Part shown: positions 1 to 11,931 of the stretch, piece by piece
How positions within the stretch are numbered: the first letter of the stretch is position 1
How the letters are laid out: each line of letters begins with the position of its first letter
Assembly (NCBI GenBank): GCA_021030905.1
Contig: JAGFMI010000005.1
Location: 434,001 to 498,000, forward strand
Origin: Pyrenula massariospora
Lineage: Eukaryota > Ascomycota > Eurotiomycetes > Pyrenulales > Pyrenulaceae
Length of the DNA stretch: 64,000 bases
Reading direction: 5' to 3'
Made by a program: the position numbers and the translations under genes
The notes under the pieces: generated by a model
Database searches by the model: none
What the model saw: only the letters and a program-made list of their open reading frames with translations
What the model was told of the DNA's origin: nothing

Positions 1-499
1 ACCACATCAGCCACCAGACACAAAACGCTCGATCCATCTATCAACCATGGGTTCGGAGGCTTGTTCCGTTGCAGTGGTAGCCTCCCATTGAAGCCATTAC
101 GCATATGGATACACTATTTTGCGATCCGTGCTATTCCAGATCGAGCAGCGTGCTGCGCAAGTACAGTACTACCACAGGTAGGTACTGACAATATTGAATC
201 AGCCTTGCCAGTATCTGCATCATGACGTGCAGTTTACTTGCGCGAATTGCTTCTTTCGAGTTCTCATAGCTCTTGCTCCATGATATTTGAACTTTTGTAT
301 CATTGCCTTCGTTCAAAACATTTAAACCCTGTTAGCAAGAACCGCCACCCATTACGTAGGTATTGTAAGGCCTTTTCCAGACCCATGACACTGTTTTGAA
401 AACCACCGAGTTTAGAATTCGACCACGTGGTACCTCTCTCTTACCCTCGTTACGGACCTTTCTTAGGTCTTGGAAGCTGCCACCACATTCTCGGCTGGA
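1..499. other. upstream region of the P450 gene
   Basis: No convincing coding exon is visible on either strand. The only open frame is a 61-codon minus-strand stretch at 131-316 without recognisable motifs. The right end is presumably the promoter and 5' UTR of the P450 gene that starts at 500. Confidence 0.4.
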
Positions 500-2140
500 A
501 TGCTGCAGGCTGTATCGGTCTCGCAGGTTTTACCTATCCTTGTCGTGATAGTCACCGGAGTTGGTAACCTCTCAACCTTAACAGTGAAGGCGTACATGGC
601 AACTGATCAGTTTCCAGTATCTTTGGCTAGCAGTAATCCATAATCTCTTTTTTCATGCTCTCTCTCGCTTTCCGGGCCCGCGACTTTGGGCCATATCACG
701 TGTTCCTTATGCCTGGACCCTGGCGAAAGGAGACTTGACGCAGCGGACTCAAGAACTACATGAACGCTATGGGCCGATCGTCCGTTTGGCTCCCAATGAG
801 CTCTCTTTCATCGAGGGGCAAGCTTGGCATGATGTATACGGTCACCATCAAGGAAACCCAAATTTCCCCAAAAATCCCCTCTGGATGGCGCCAGCTGAGA
901 ATGGTATTCACTCCATACTGAGTGCCAACGACGCAGATCACAGTCGCTATCGTCGCCTTCTATCTCATGCTTTCTCTGAGCGAGCTCTCATCCAACAAGA
1001 GCATTTGTTACACTCTTACATAGATCTCCTGATCAGTCGGCTGAGAGAGCGAGCCTCCTCATCAGATACGGCCGTGGTCAATCTCGTGCAGTGGTTCAAT
1101 TTCACCACCTTTGATATTGTTGGCGACCTTAGCCTAGGAGAACCATTTCATTGTCTTGAGGATTCTCGCTACCATGACTGGGTATCGATTTTGTTCTCTC
1201 AATTCAAATTTGCCGCTCTTTTTGTAGCGATCCGCTTCTTTGGGCTTGACAAGATAGTGAAAAGGCTGCTCCCAGCGAGCGCCCTTAAAAAAAGGAACGA
1301 TCATGGAAAAATGGCTGATGAGCGTATCCACCGTCGCCTCGACCAAGGTAAGGTAGCCGATGCGCAGAGACATGACTTCATGGCCTACATTCTCCGCTAC
1401 AATGACGAAAAAGGCATGACTATTCCTGAAATCGAACAAACACTCCGTGTGCTGGTGATCGCTGGTAGCGAAACGACAGCAACCGCTCTGTCCGGGATTG
1501 TAAGAAATCTCCTTGTGAATCAAAGTATTTCAAAGAAACTGGCTGCAGAGATACGGGGGTCCTTCCGACATGCGTCTGAGATCTGCGCACAACGGGTCAT
1601 GGCATTACCGTACCTTGGAGCCACCATCGAAGAAGGCCTCCGCTTGTGTCCTCCAGTCGCGTTAGGAATGCCTCGTGTAGTGCCTAACGGCGGCGCAGAG
1701 GTCTCTGGGCATTGGCTGCCAGGCGGCGTACGTGCACCTCTCTTTTACGCTTATTTTCCATACCAAAAAGCTAATAATATTTAAATCAGACCTTTGTTTC
1801 TGCATCGGGGTACTCCTCCAACCGCTCTCCTTTGAATTTCCCCGAATCTCCTTCTATCTTCGATCCCTCCCGCTGGTTGTCGAAACGATCGGACGGAGTG
1901 TCCGTTCTAACCTCCAAGTCCCCATCGGCGTTTAATCCCTTCTCTCTCGGCCCTCGTAATTGCCTAGGTCGAAATCTGGCCTACCTCGAAATGCGGCTAA
2001 TCCTTGCTCGGTTGCTCTGGGAATTTGACTTGGAAATCCCCAATGGTGCAGGAACAGAAGCTGTGGGGAGATGGGAAGAGCAGAAAAGCTGGATTCTCTG
2101 GGAGAAAAGGCCGCTGATGGTCAAGCTAAAGACCAGGTGA
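500..2140 (+). CDS. cytochrome P450 monooxygenase (CYP65/isotrichodermin C-15 hydroxylase-like)
   Basis: Heme-thiolate monooxygenase of about 502 residues, the usual length for a microsomal fungal P450. I read three exons: 500-563, 634-1727 and 1790-2140; both introns are GT-AG and keep frame. Exon 1 encodes a hydrophobic N-terminal anchor (MLQAVSVSQVLPILVVIV). Exon 2 opens with the hinge VIHNLFFHALS-FPGPRLWAIS. Landmarks are the I-helix AGSETT (O2 activation), ExxR in EEGLR, and the heme-binding loop FSLGPRNCLG with the Cys thiolate in exon 3. The N-terminal pattern and overall likeness suggest the CYP65-type family with trichothecene C-15 hydroxylase and benzoate hydroxylase-like members; the substrate cannot be told. 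No secondary-metabolite backbone gene lies nearby, so it stands alone here. Start choice: the first in-frame ATG that supplies the anchor and splices in frame. Confidence 0.9.
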
Positions 2141-2646
2141 TGGACTTCTCCTGGGAATAAAATCTTGAGTCTGGTATTTTGAAGTCGGCTGTCATGATTC
2201 TGCCATGGAAAGAGTCGATGTTAGAAGTGGAAGGTAGCCGTGACTGTTACCATAAGCGCTTGAGCCGGCTCTACCCGATACGCCGATGTTTGGCCGTCTT
2301 CCTCATGGCTGGCACCCAATCCTGCACTTTAAAATTTCAACGTGAACAAAACTATGGGAACTCGCGGGCCATCACCCCCCGAGACGCATGTTTAGTTGCC
2401 ATCACTGCCTTACGTCGGCAGGTGCTTCAGGATCACGTCCATCGGTAGGCGAACAAATGTACAACTCTTCGTTGTTAAACCACTGTCATTCTTTTACGCG
2501 CGGCATGTGTAGACTCACTACCTCCGAGAAAAGAGTTTTTATTTCGGCCAGGGTTGCGTGAATAGAGCAACAGTCACCCTTGGGACCTCAGTGCACCTGC
2601 TTCACACCGCTATTCTTATCACCCACTGTTTTTGTAGATTTCTACA
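2141..2646. other. intergenic, P450 to phosphoglycerate mutase
   Basis: Holds the 3' end of the P450 gene and the promoter of the next gene. An 89-codon frame at 2179-2448 has no recognisable motif and is probably chance. Confidence 0.4.
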
Positions 2647-3584
2647 ATGTCGCCCATGCTTCATTGTGTCCGCCACGCCCAGGTATGTAACAAGCATACT
2701 GTGACGAAGATTCCTCATATGGCGACTGACCTTTTGAACGCAATAGGGCTTCCACAACCTCTCGACTGCAAACCATGACATACTCGATCCTCTCCTCACT
2801 GAGCATGGCAAACAGCAATGCATCACCCTCTCCGAAATCTTTCCTCACCACTGCAATACTCAGCTCCTCCTTTCCTCTCCCCTCCGCCGCACTTTGTACA
2901 CTACCATACTCTCCTTCCAACCGGTCCTTAACAGCCACTCCGACCAGAAAGTCATCGCCCTACCCGAATTGCAAGAAACAAGCGACGTGCCCTGCGATAC
3001 TGGGTCCGATCTATCGGCGCTTAGACAAGAAATAGAGGATAATCGCCTCCCTGTTGATTTGAGTCTCGTTGGAGAGGACTGGACTGATAAGCGTATGGGG
3101 ACGAAATGGGCACCGAATAGCTCGGCGATCAAGGCTCGCGCGGCGGAGGCGAGAGAATGGATACGGGAGAAGATGAAGGGTCTTGATGGGGACGTGGTTC
3201 TGGTTTCGCATGGAGGATTCTTGCATTATTTCACCGAGGATTGGGAAGACAGTGGACTATATAACGGTAAGTAAATGCGCACCTGTTTGATGAGGTTTTT
3301 TTTGGAAGGACTACGGCAGCTCCCTATAGGAGGCACCCTGACCAAGTAATCCAGGCACCGGTTGGTCGAATACTGAGTTCCGCACCTTTACTTTCACAAA
3401 GGAACCAGGGGCTCATTTGACCGAGACACCAGAGTCGCGCGTACGGCGAGGCAAGTCCGCAGTTCCTCCGAGTCGAGACATGCAGGTCAAGTTCTTCGAG
3501 CTCGCGATGCAGGGCTGGGAGAATCAGGGCCTCCAGAATCCATCCAAAATGGGTATTGAGAAGCCGGCCAATGCTCGGTTTTGA
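2647..3584 (+). CDS. phosphoglycerate mutase (histidine phosphatase) family protein
   Basis: Cytosolic histidine-phosphatase-fold protein of 261 residues, from exons 2647-2682, 2747-3266 and 3355-3584. The first exon carries MSPMLHCVRHAQ, where RHA is the RHG-type catalytic motif with the phospho-accepting His. Exon 2 continues GFHNLS and SPLRRTLYTTILSF (phosphate-binding Arg pair), then LPELQETSDVPCDTGSD, a signature of the fungal branch. The second catalytic His is in VVLVSHGGFLHYF. Exon 3 restores GTGWSNTEFRTFTF. The donor at 3267 is a perfect GTAAGT. True glycolytic mutase activity is unlikely; members of this branch are of undefined phosphatase function. Introns are supported by the continuity of family motifs across junctions. 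Confidence 0.9.
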
Positions 3585-4468
3585 ACAAGCGTCGGATCCC
3601 AACCAGATGGGTGGATTGGAACCAAGTGAGATGGAGACGCCGTTTTCTTTTTTTACATGTTGCTTTGGATCAACACGGTGGGAATAGAAAGAACAATAAT
3701 GATTAATGGGGCGGGAAACGTGGAGAGAAGCGGACGTTATGATTTTAGACCCTTTGCATAAAGACGCCATGACAGACAAGCATGGAAGGATAGACTGGAG
3801 TACGGGGATGGACGAAGCATTCTTGTCGATGGCATTACCTCAGGCGATGAAGAACACGCCGGATACACCAATAGATTCTCAAAGAAGAAGCATTTCAATT
3901 CGTAACTTTCATTTAGTTGGTAGACCATAGCGAAGTCACTTCACATCTTCGATGCACAGCTGACGGACGTCATTCAGTTCCCCTCATCTCCAGAGCGTCT
4001 GATAAGATGTTCCCGTCTCAGTGGCCGACCTGGACGCGACAGCCGCCCCTGGACCCTGATCCCCCGCAAAAGGCAACGCTCCCCCAGGTCTGGCTGAAAG
4101 CTTGACGAAGCTTGATTCTTCTAGGCAATGCACTGTGACATGTAGATAGCTTGAGCCTGCGTCATTGGATAATCGCCGTTAGACGCAAGACACGGACGCG
4201 TGATTTGTGCTGAGCCCGAGCTGCGTCTTGTCGCATGGATACTTATTGCATTTGCGCAGACCATTTCATTCGTCCGACTAACATCCGCTCAGTCTGTCGA
4301 AAGATAACGTTTTCCCTACTTTCTCCTCGTCTGCGGCCAGTCCGTTCATAGTATTGCATTGCTTGCGTCGCTGTGAGTTGCCTCCGCTGCCTTCCTGCAG
4401 CTATTCTCCACCTACGTCGCCATCTTATCTCTGGTATAAATCACTCGAAATACTTCCGTCTTGCCCAA
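3585..4468. other. intergenic, mutase to DUF3602 gene
   Basis: No gene is supported. Short frames at 3706-3930 and 3917-4105 lack recognisable motifs. A direct repeat AAGCTTGA occurs near 4098-4114. The last 150 bases are pyrimidine-rich, as expected for the promoter/leader of the next gene. Confidence 0.4.
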
Positions 4469-5083
4469 ATGCGAAGATCTACAGCAACCCACACTTCCAC
4501 CCCGACCGCCAACCCTCACCCCACAACATCTGCAGTAACACATTCTGCAATCCTCTACTCTCAACCTCCCGACCGCGTCAACAGCGAAGAAAGCATCCAG
4601 CCTCTTATCCACCGCAGAGACCCCTCGCAGTCACATCAACAGGAACAACGACCTGGAGGAGGATCGGAGCCGAAAAGGTTCTACGTCAGCAGCACTACTG
4701 GGAACATTATCGAGGCACGAGTCTCCGAGAACGGGATTATGACGGGAACCGATGGGCATGAAGAGGCTGTCGTGGAGAGATGTGTGAGCTATGGGCGGGG
4801 AGGGGCTGGGAATCTCAGTTAGTCTTTCTGCGCGCCCAGTTTCCGCCCTTTGCCTACGGCGGTGATCTAATTCTTTCTCATCACAGGGCGGCCATCCGTC
4901 GTTAAAGAAGTAGAGATAACCAAGGACACGGAGACCGGACAGGAGCTTCGTCGCAGCAGCGTCTGGTCGACTTCGAGCGCAGGGTCGCGCCGGGCTTCCA
5001 TTATCAAGCTTGCAAGCGGGCTCTTTGGCAGGAAGGGCTCTGTTTCAGACGCAGAACACCATGAATCAGTTTCAAAGGAGTAG
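4469..5083 (+). CDS. DUF3602 (PAR32-like) GRGGAGN-motif protein
   Basis: Small, mostly disordered protein of 181 residues, exons 4469-4817 and 4887-5083. The diagnostic feature is SYGRGGAGNL near residue 110, the conserved block of DUF3602/PAR32-Hbn1 proteins. The C-terminal exon has a basic Ser-rich stretch (RRSSVWSTSSAGSRRAS, SGLFGRKGS) that looks like phosphorylation sites. In yeast, Par32 is a rapamycin-responsive phosphoprotein that regulates ammonium transporters; whether this gene does so is inference. The start is the first ATG of the open frame; the frame extends upstream only through non-ATG codons. Donor GTTAGT and acceptor TCACAG are good. Confidence 0.75.
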
Positions 5084-5771
5084 TACGTGGGGAGACCTGT
5101 GGGACAGTGGAAGGATTGGAGCTCGAAATTGTTTTGTTGTATATCTGGCTGAATCTCCTTTTCGAGGTTGCCATGGACGACCACGACGGAAGTTTAAAGG
5201 GATTACATGGACGATTTGGCTGTGTGCTCATAATTGTATAATATCAATCCAAGTTTGTGAGATTTCAGTCTGTTCTATGCGTTACTGTTGGAGGCTCAAT
5301 TTGAAGGAACCAAGAAATTGCATATGCAAGCAATCGCCGGATTAGGTGAGGTATAATGGAGCCAATCCGATTGAAAAAAGATTCTGAAGCAGGCTTGACC
5401 TCATGCTGTTCATCATAATATCTTGGCAGTGCTGAAAGAAATGACAGATATTGAAAAAATGAGAAGTCACTGAAGGTTAGCAGGCGAGAGGAAAGTTTTT
5501 AGTTATAAAATATGTCGGCAAACCTGCCTAGCATGTCCCCAGGCGCCTCCTGAATATGTACTGTACCTTGAAATTGCTCACTCTGGAACATTTGTGTCAA
5601 TCTATAGGCTGCCTAAGCTCTTGAATAAACCATCTTCAGGGTCAAAAATTGGATATATCAATCGAGATAAGTACATCTTATCTCTGCCTTAATGGTGATT
5701 TCTCTTCGAAGCCGTCAGCTGCTCTAAGCTAGTGAGTTTCTTGACCTTAAAGTCAATCTTCGACGCTCAAT
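5084..5771. other. intergenic, DUF3602 gene to ISC1-like gene
   Basis: AT-richer sequence with no supported coding frame. It holds the 3' UTR of the DUF3602 gene and the promoter of the phospholipase gene. Confidence 0.4.
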
Positions 5772-7346
5772 ATGAGGATGAGTGACAACGTTCAAGGACC
5801 ACAGCGGCTAGCTGTGCTATCTTTGAATTGCTGGGGCTTAAAATACATTGCTAAGAATCGACGTGAGCGACTCACGGAGATCGGCAAGCTCTTAGCGACG
5901 AGTGACCCGCCGTTGGACATTGTTGGTCTCCAAGAGTGCTGGACTCAGGAAGATTACCAGTCAATACGCCAGCAAACCAAACACCTCCTACCGCATGGCA
6001 AGTTTTATTACAGTGGCATATTTGGAGGCGGTCTTGCGATTCTGTCAAAATGGCCCATCGAAGAGAGCTCAATGTTCAGGTATCCCTTGAATGGTCGTCC
6101 AACCGCATTTTTCAGAGGTGGTGAGTAGTATTCATAATTGCGCGGTGATACTCTACATTTTAAGCTTTCTTAATATTCCCTCGAATATGGAACACTGATT
6201 CGTAGTAAATTACTAGACTGGTTTGTGGGTAAAGGAGTCTCCTGTGCTAGGATTAGACTAGGCCCAAGAAATCGAGATGTCGCAGAAGTATTTTGTACCC
6301 ATCTTCATGCTCCATATGAGCGCGAGCCAAATGACTCTTACATTTGCCATCGTACCGCTCAGGCATGGGAAATTGCCAAGCTCATGAAAGGGGCAATCGA
6401 GAGAGGACATCTTGCCATTGGACTGGGTGATTTCAACATGATCCCCCTTTCATTCGCGCATCGATTGATCACTTCGCATGCCAAAGTGTTGGACGCTTGG
6501 AGGGTTCTCCATCCTGATTCTTCGCTCGGAGCTGCGAACGACGAGGCTGAGAAGCAACGGAAAGTACCAGTGCCGACAGCAGGATTTAATCTGACAGAAA
6601 ACGGCGCCACTTGCGATTGCGTGCTCAACACGTGGAGATGGTCCAAGGAAAGGAGCCGCGCACTGCAAAAAGGCCAAGACGTTCAAGTGCCCGATACCGA
6701 GAAAGATCCAAGGGCGAAAAGACTGGACTACATCTTCCTAGGGAACACTGCGCAAGATCCCGTTACTGCAGCACCTTTTCCACCTTGGCGAGTTGAGGCT
6801 ATCAAATTGACTATGACAGAGAGGCATCCCACCCTGAGATGCTCTCTGAGTGATCACTTTGCTGTACAAGCCACATTGGCGCTTCAGGAGCCCAATTCCC
6901 ACGGCCTCGAATCCCTCAAAGATCAGGAGGCAATCGAGACAAATGCGATTTCGCGAGCCTCCAAGAACGAGGATTCGACGACAACGGCGACCCAAGATGA
7001 TTCTATGGAGCTTTTCTCGAGCATTCTACCCATGATCTCAAAGTACACACTGCGTGAGCGCAAGCAGCGCAGGTGGCGCTTGTATCATTTCGTTGCTTCT
7101 GTTCTTATCTCAATTGGTTGTTTCGTAGCTATCTGGTGGTCGCCTCACAATTATGTGGCTTTCATTCTGAACGTACTTAGCACTTTGGGACTAGTCGCAG
7201 GCGTTGTTGATGGATTAATAGGAGGTCTTTTTGTTGGTTCAGAGCTGAGAGCGCTTAAGGAGTTTGAATGGGAGATCAGGAATGCCTTGCAACTAAGCGG
7301 CGGCGAAAAACAGGAAGATATCCCGCTTAAAGATTGGTACGATTAA
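5772..7346 (+). CDS. ISC1: inositol phosphosphingolipid phospholipase C (ISC1/neutral sphingomyelinase family)
   Basis: Hydrolyses inositol phosphosphingolipids to ceramides; family members sit in ER and mitochondrial membranes. It has 492 residues from exons 5772-6120 and 6217-7346. The domain is of the endonuclease/exonuclease/phosphatase type (DNase I-like): LSLNCWGLKYIA near residue 20, the metal-binding Glu in GLQECW near 55, GDFNM near 185, DYIFLG near 285 and the catalytic SDHFAV near 328. Two C-terminal hydrophobic spans lie at about 408-424 and 431-456, as in neutral sphingomyelinases. The intron uses the CTAG acceptor at 6215-6216, because only this rebuilds GDWFVGKG; the earlier CGTAG at 6204-6205 would break the frame. 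Confidence 0.92.
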
Positions 7347-7739
7347 TTTTCAAATCTAATGGTGGTTCTGACAGCAGTGGGCAAATGTTTGAATATCAGA
7401 GAATCAGCTATTGCTATCCGTTCCGCAATACGCCATTGTCTTAGAAATCTGAATTCAGCATAACAGTCTCGCGGCCATAATTTTGTAATACCGACATTGG
7501 GGACATAGAGTTGGTTTGCAGTGAGCATACGACCGACCCATGGTATGCTCACCGCTTTCATCAGAGTGACTCCGATTGGCCATTTTCTGCCGCCAATGTT
7601 TTGGTGACTTCCACCTGCAGAAGCTCGACAAGCTTCACAAAGGAATTGACTTCGTACGCTCAAGTCAGTGGGAATTGGATCAACATCTTCTCCTTTGAAT
7701 ATCAAATATGATCTCTACAAAAAGTCTAATAAGATCCTG
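7347..7739. other. intergenic, ISC1-like gene to WD40 gene
   Basis: No gene supported on either strand. It is the promoter region of the Swd3-like gene. Confidence 0.4.
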
Positions 7740-9204
7740 ATGTCCTCGCAAAGCCCATCCCCAGATCCCCTGCCAGAGGCCCGAAATAGCGACTCTCCGC
7801 AATTATCCCCCCTGCCCAGGCGCGACAGCTTAACAATCAGGCAAAAGGCCTACGACCAGCTCGATGGCACTCAAGATAATGATGAGCTTGATAGAGAAGA
7901 ATACGAACGGTGGCGACGGCGAAGATCCACCACCGGCTCCCGCAGTCGATCTCCGGGCCAACGTATGACACCTAGCGGCAGCAGGTCCAGCTATGATAGA
8001 TATGATTCAAGAAGCCCTAGACGAAGATCTCCCCGGCAATCGCCTCCTCATCGTGAACCAAAGCACCTGAAGTTTCAGCCGCTTGGCCCGCCACTTCAAG
8101 GCCACCTCCGGGGCGTTTCTGCAGTCAAATTTTCCCCTGACGGCACCAAGTTTGCAAGCTGCTGTGAGCACCCTCTCCATTTTCCCTCTCTCTTTCGTCA
8201 AATCACCATGACCAACTAACATCCTCTAAGCCGCCGACCAAACCCTCATCCTCTGGACACTCCGTCCTAGTCCCCAAATTCTACACACCTTCGAGGGCCA
8301 CCTAGCTGGCCTTTCTACTGTCTCCTGGTCCCCAGACTCCCGCAGTCTAGCCACCGGCTCCGACGACAAATGCATTCGCCTCTGGGACGTCCCGAGCCTG
8401 ACTCCGCATCCTCACCCTCTGATCGGTCATCACAACTACGTTTACTCCCTCGCCTTCTCGCCAAAGGGCAACATGCTCGTTTCAGGCTCCTTCGACGAAG
8501 CCGTCTTCCTCTGGGATGCGCGCTCAGGCCGCGTGATGCGGTCCCTCCCGGCCCACAGCGACCCAGTCGGCGGCGTGGGCTTCAGCCGCGACGGGACGAT
8601 GGTGTGCAGTTGCGCGGGGGACGGATTAATACGGATCTGGGATACTCAGACGGGGCAATGTCTCAAGACGTTGGTCCACGAGGATCGGAAACCGGTCACG
8701 AGCGTGCAGTTTGTGCCTAATTCGAGATTTGTGCTGGCCTGGACGCTGGATTCGTGTGTCCGGCTCTGGGACTATGCGGCGGGGAAGTGTGTCAAGACGT
8801 ACCAGGGGCATGAGAACACGAGATATAGTCTTTCGGGGGCGGTCGGAAGGTACAGGGAAGGCGGGAGAGATGCGTTTGTGGTTTCGGGTAGTGAGGATGG
8901 GAGTTTGTTGGCGTGGGATGTGAGCAGTAAGGAGGTGCTGTGGAGAGCGGATGGGGCACATGAGGGGCCAGTGCTTGGGGTGGATATCTGGAGGGGAGAG
9001 GACGGCGAAAGAGCGTGGTTGGTCTCGTGTGGGCTAGACAAGACGGTTAGGGTGTGGAGGGAGGTTGGTGAGAATGGAGAGGAGGAATCGCTCGTCAATG
9101 GGAACGGCGCTGGCGAGATGGATGTAGATGGCACTGGTTCTGGTCAGGTGAAAACAGAGCCTGAGGATACGATCATGGAGACGGTTGAGGAGTTTCATGG
9201 ATGA
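7740..9204 (+). CDS. WD40 protein, Swd3/WDR5-like (COMPASS subunit candidate)
   Basis: 465 residues from exons 7740-8163 and 8231-9204. The N-terminal 120 residues are disordered and rich in Ser/Arg/Pro (SRSRSPG, SPRRRSPRQSP). From about residue 122 come seven WD40 blades: GHLRGVSAVKFSPDG, LILWTLRP, GSDDKCIRLWDV, GSFDEAVFLWDA, GDGLIRIWDT, DSCVRLWDY and CGLDKTVRVW. The order and wording resemble WDR5/Swd3, the propeller subunit of the Set1 H3K4 methyltransferase complex in the nucleus. The C-terminus is acidic with a possible sumoylation-like VKTEPE. The SR-rich N-terminal extension is longer than in animal WDR5. It could instead be another WD40 scaffold; I favour Swd3. It converges with PFS2, with 198 bases between the stops. 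Confidence 0.8.
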
Positions 9205-9402
9205 CGGTTCAGCTGCAACTACATGATACCCTGGGCAGGTTAGAGCATTAAAGTGAGGTTTTGAATTGAGTATAATTTCTACATTGCAAAACAAGCTTAC
9301 TGTTTCAATTTTTCAATATGTTTGTACTAAAACATCACTTACGTGCTAGAGAAGAAAGCTAGAAGCCAGCTCCAAACAATTGCGGTTGATTTGGTATCTA
9401 AT

Positions 9403-11295
9403 TCACCTAGCATGCCTATACTTCCCCTTCTTCTGCTCCGCTTTCAGACTTTCCTGCTGACTTGGTAATGGTGCCCGCTTCCTGACCGAGCCTCCACTAC
9501 CACCACCGGTAGCAGCCCCATTACCATTCGTCTCTGGGCCTCTGCCAAGTCCGGGAAGTCCGGGGAGACCGCCAGCCTGCACCGCACCGGGCGGGGGCGG
9601 CGGCGGCGGCGGCGGCGGAGGGAAGCCAGCGGGCAGCTGAAACCCGGGCGGTAACTGAAGCTTGGAGAAGTCGAAATCTGGTGGCAGACCCCCGGGGGGA
9701 GGTGGTGGGGGAACGAAACCCGGCGGCGGGGGAGCACCCTGCTTGCCGCTGGCCTGAGCAAGGAACTGGACGAGTTGCGACGGATCGAGGGGCGGAGGTG
9801 GAGGGTTTGCAACAGCTGGTGCTGGGGCCAAGCCTGGGAGGGACGGCGCTTGCTGAACCGCGCCGGGAAGACCGGGTATCGGGAGCCCAGGGATACTGAA
9901 CGGTGGCTGTTGTTGCCTGGCGGCTTTGTCCTGGTCGATGAGCCCCTCGGCTTCGTCTTCGGATTCTTGTTCTTCTTGCTCCCGTTTCTGGCGGAGACCG
10001 CGGCGGGCGTCCCAGGTTCCCTGTGCTTCAGCGCCTTCTTCGCCGAGATGGAACTGGTCTTTAAAGCAAGTTATCTCGCCGGGACGGGCGCGAGACCAGA
10101 AGCGGGTAAAGTGATCGTTGGAGCCCGAGGCAAGGATGTGGCCAAGGGGATGCCAATCGAGCGACCAGATGCTTGATTCGTGGGCGTGAGATATACGATG
10201 GGCGGGGTAGACGGACTGGGCGGGAACAGTGTCGGGATCAGAGGCATTATAGGGGGAGATCTCTGTGGTAGAGACGCCGATTGGGGGATTGGGTTCGTCG
10301 AGGAGGTAGCTGTGAATGGCGCCGTCTTCGCTACCAGTAGCTAGAAGATTAGGGTGGAAAGGATGCCATGATATGGCCGTAACGCCTTTTTCGTTACCCC
10401 TTAGGAGACAGACGTCACGCATCATTCGGAGGTCGAAGACTCGAGCGATATTGTCGCGGCCTGCTGTTGCAAGCAGCTGGTCGCGGAGTCGGGAGAAAGA
10501 AGTTTGGGTAATGGCATTTTTGTGGGTATGGAGAGTAGTGAGATTGCGAGCAGTACGAGGATCCCACAGTTTGATGGTGTGGTCTTTTGAACCTGATACG
10601 ATCAATCCTTTTGTTGGATGCCAATCACAGGCTTTTGCATCCCAGCCGTGACCGGAAAGTGTTGCTTCACAATTGAGAGAAGCAAAATCAAAAATCTTAA
10701 GATTTGAATCATCTGAAGCAGTGACAAATTTGGCGTCTGAGGGAGCAAATGCTACGTCTCGGACAGGCATATCATGAGCGTCGAAGCGCTTGACCTCTTG
10801 CAAATTTGGCTGCCATATCCTGACAATACCCTCATCGTCTGCTGAGAGAAGCCAGTCACGTGCATTGGACCACTCTGCTGCTCTGATAGGGGAGAAACCA
10901 GAGGCAGCCATGACTGTCTCGAAATTGAAAGCCATTCCATTCCACAGCATGAATTCCCCATTGTGTACTCCGGCTAATAATCGTCGTCCTTCTGGCATCC
11001 ATCTCACTACTGTTATAGGCTTCTTGGACTTTCCAAGGGAAGTATGAAGATGTCGAGTGGGTATAGAATCAGCCGGGTTGTCAAGATTGGCGGCTGGGGG
11101 TAGCATGTCTACCACATAGCTTGCGCTTGGTCTTTCTGCCTCCAATCTATGAGATCCTTTGTATCTTGGGCGCCTCGAGCGCATCCACTGAACGAGCGAG
11201 GAACCATAGTCAGTGACTGGGCGCGGCCGTCTTCTAGCAAGCCCGCCAGCTCGTCCGCCTCCATAGCCTTCGGTAGGAAGGTCCTCGTAAGACAT
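9403..11295 (-). CDS. PFS2: polyadenylation factor subunit 2 (Pfs2/WDR33 family)
   Basis: Component of the cleavage and polyadenylation factor in the nucleus; a WD40 scaffold that links mRNA 3'-end factors. It is intronless, 630 residues. The N-terminus contains [26 protein letters not shown], typical of Pfs2, and seven WD repeats span about residues 85-400 ([74 protein letters not shown]). The C-terminal 200 residues are Pro/Gly-rich with an 11-proline run, as in the WDR33 branch rather than short yeast Pfs2. It is divergent from the DGAT1-like gene (636 bases between ATGs). Confidence 0.93.
   Translation of the reverse strand: MSYEDLPTEGYGGGRAGGLARRRPRPVTDYGSSLVQWMRSRRPRYKGSHRLEAERPSASYVVDMLPPAANLDNPADSIPTRHLHTSLGKSKKPITVVRWMPEGRRLLAGVHNGEFMLWNGMAFNFETVMAASGFSPIRAAEWSNARDWLLSADDEGIVRIWQPNLQEVKRFDAHDMPVRDVAFAPSDAKFVTASDDSNLKIFDFASLNCEATLSGHGWDAKACDWHPTKGLIVSGSKDHTIKLWDPRTARNLTTLHTHKNAITQTSFSRLRDQLLATAGRDNIARVFDLRMMRDVCLLRGNEKGVTAISWHPFHPNLLATGSEDGAIHSYLLDEPNPPIGVSTTEISPYNASDPDTVPAQSVYPAHRISHAHESSIWSLDWHPLGHILASGSNDHFTRFWSRARPGEITCFKDQFHLGEEGAEAQGTWDARRGLRQKREQEEQESEDEAEGLIDQDKAARQQQPPFSIPGLPIPGLPGAVQQAPSLPGLAPAPAVANPPPPPLDPSQLVQFLAQASGKQGAPPPPGFVPPPPPPGGLPPDFDFSKLQLPPGFQLPAGFPPPPPPPPPPPGAVQAGGLPGLPGLGRGPETNGNGAATGGGSGGSVRKRAPLPSQQESLKAEQKKGKYRHAR
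9590..9622. repeat. GGC/CGG trinucleotide microsatellite in the PFS2 polyproline tract
   Basis: A near-perfect run of CGG/GGC units. On the minus strand it encodes consecutive prolines of PFS2 (CCG codons). It is likely length-variable between strains. Confidence 0.8.
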
Positions 11296-11931
11296 GACTC
11301 GAGATCCTTCTCATTGGGTTTGATGCGACTCTATGGTGTTCAGGGCAGGTTGTACAGCAGGCGAGGTCGAGTAAAGCTCGAGGTGTCAAAGGAAAAGCAG
11401 TACATGGAGATTGCAGTGGAGGAATGTCACACTCTGCGCTCAGGTGAGTCCTGGTGAATGTGGGTGAATGTCAGTGAATTGTGGACATCAGCGACCAGAT
11501 CGCATTTATTCGGCTTGTCATCGAAGTGTAAAAAAGATGTCGCGTAACTGCTAACGATTCATGATCCCCCCTGGCTGCACATCACTTTTAGCTCTGCGGC
11601 TATGGTCCCGCCCGGAAGCTTCCGATCCTTTCCCCCCGCCGCTCTCGAGAGTTTCCAATTGCCTCCTCCCCCAACAATCAACCAAGCTCGATGGAGTTCC
11701 CGCCGACACCAAAACTTCTCGGTCCATCTCACCTCAACAGAGCTAGAGCGCAGACTTGCTTTCACCCATTGTCTGCACGATTCTGGGCTCTTCACAATGG
11801 TCTTGTTCGAGGGAAAGGTGTCTTTCCTCGTCCTCAGGCTTGGTGCATCTTTCAATTGGGTCCTTCCTGGCCGTCCCTGATCTTCTCTCCTACGTTCCTG
11901 GACAGACCTTAACAAATCTACCCCAGAAAGA
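11296..11931. promoter_or_regulatory. divergent promoter region between PFS2 and the DGAT1-like gene
   Basis: 636 bases between two head-to-head ATGs, so it must serve both genes. Overlapping frames (for example 11559-11915 on minus, several on plus) have no recognisable motifs and probably reflect a pyrimidine-rich leader. Confidence 0.5.

Noticed and set aside
3324-3779. 151-codon minus-strand frame
   Set aside because: Opposite the last exon of the phosphoglycerate-mutase gene, which is supported by family motifs; no motif of its own.
6204-6216. Alternative acceptor CGTAG in the ISC1-like intron
   Set aside because: Using it breaks the frame; the CTAG twelve bases later restores GDWFVGKG.
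9775-10176. 133-codon plus-strand frame
   Set aside because: Antisense shadow of the proline-rich PFS2 tail.
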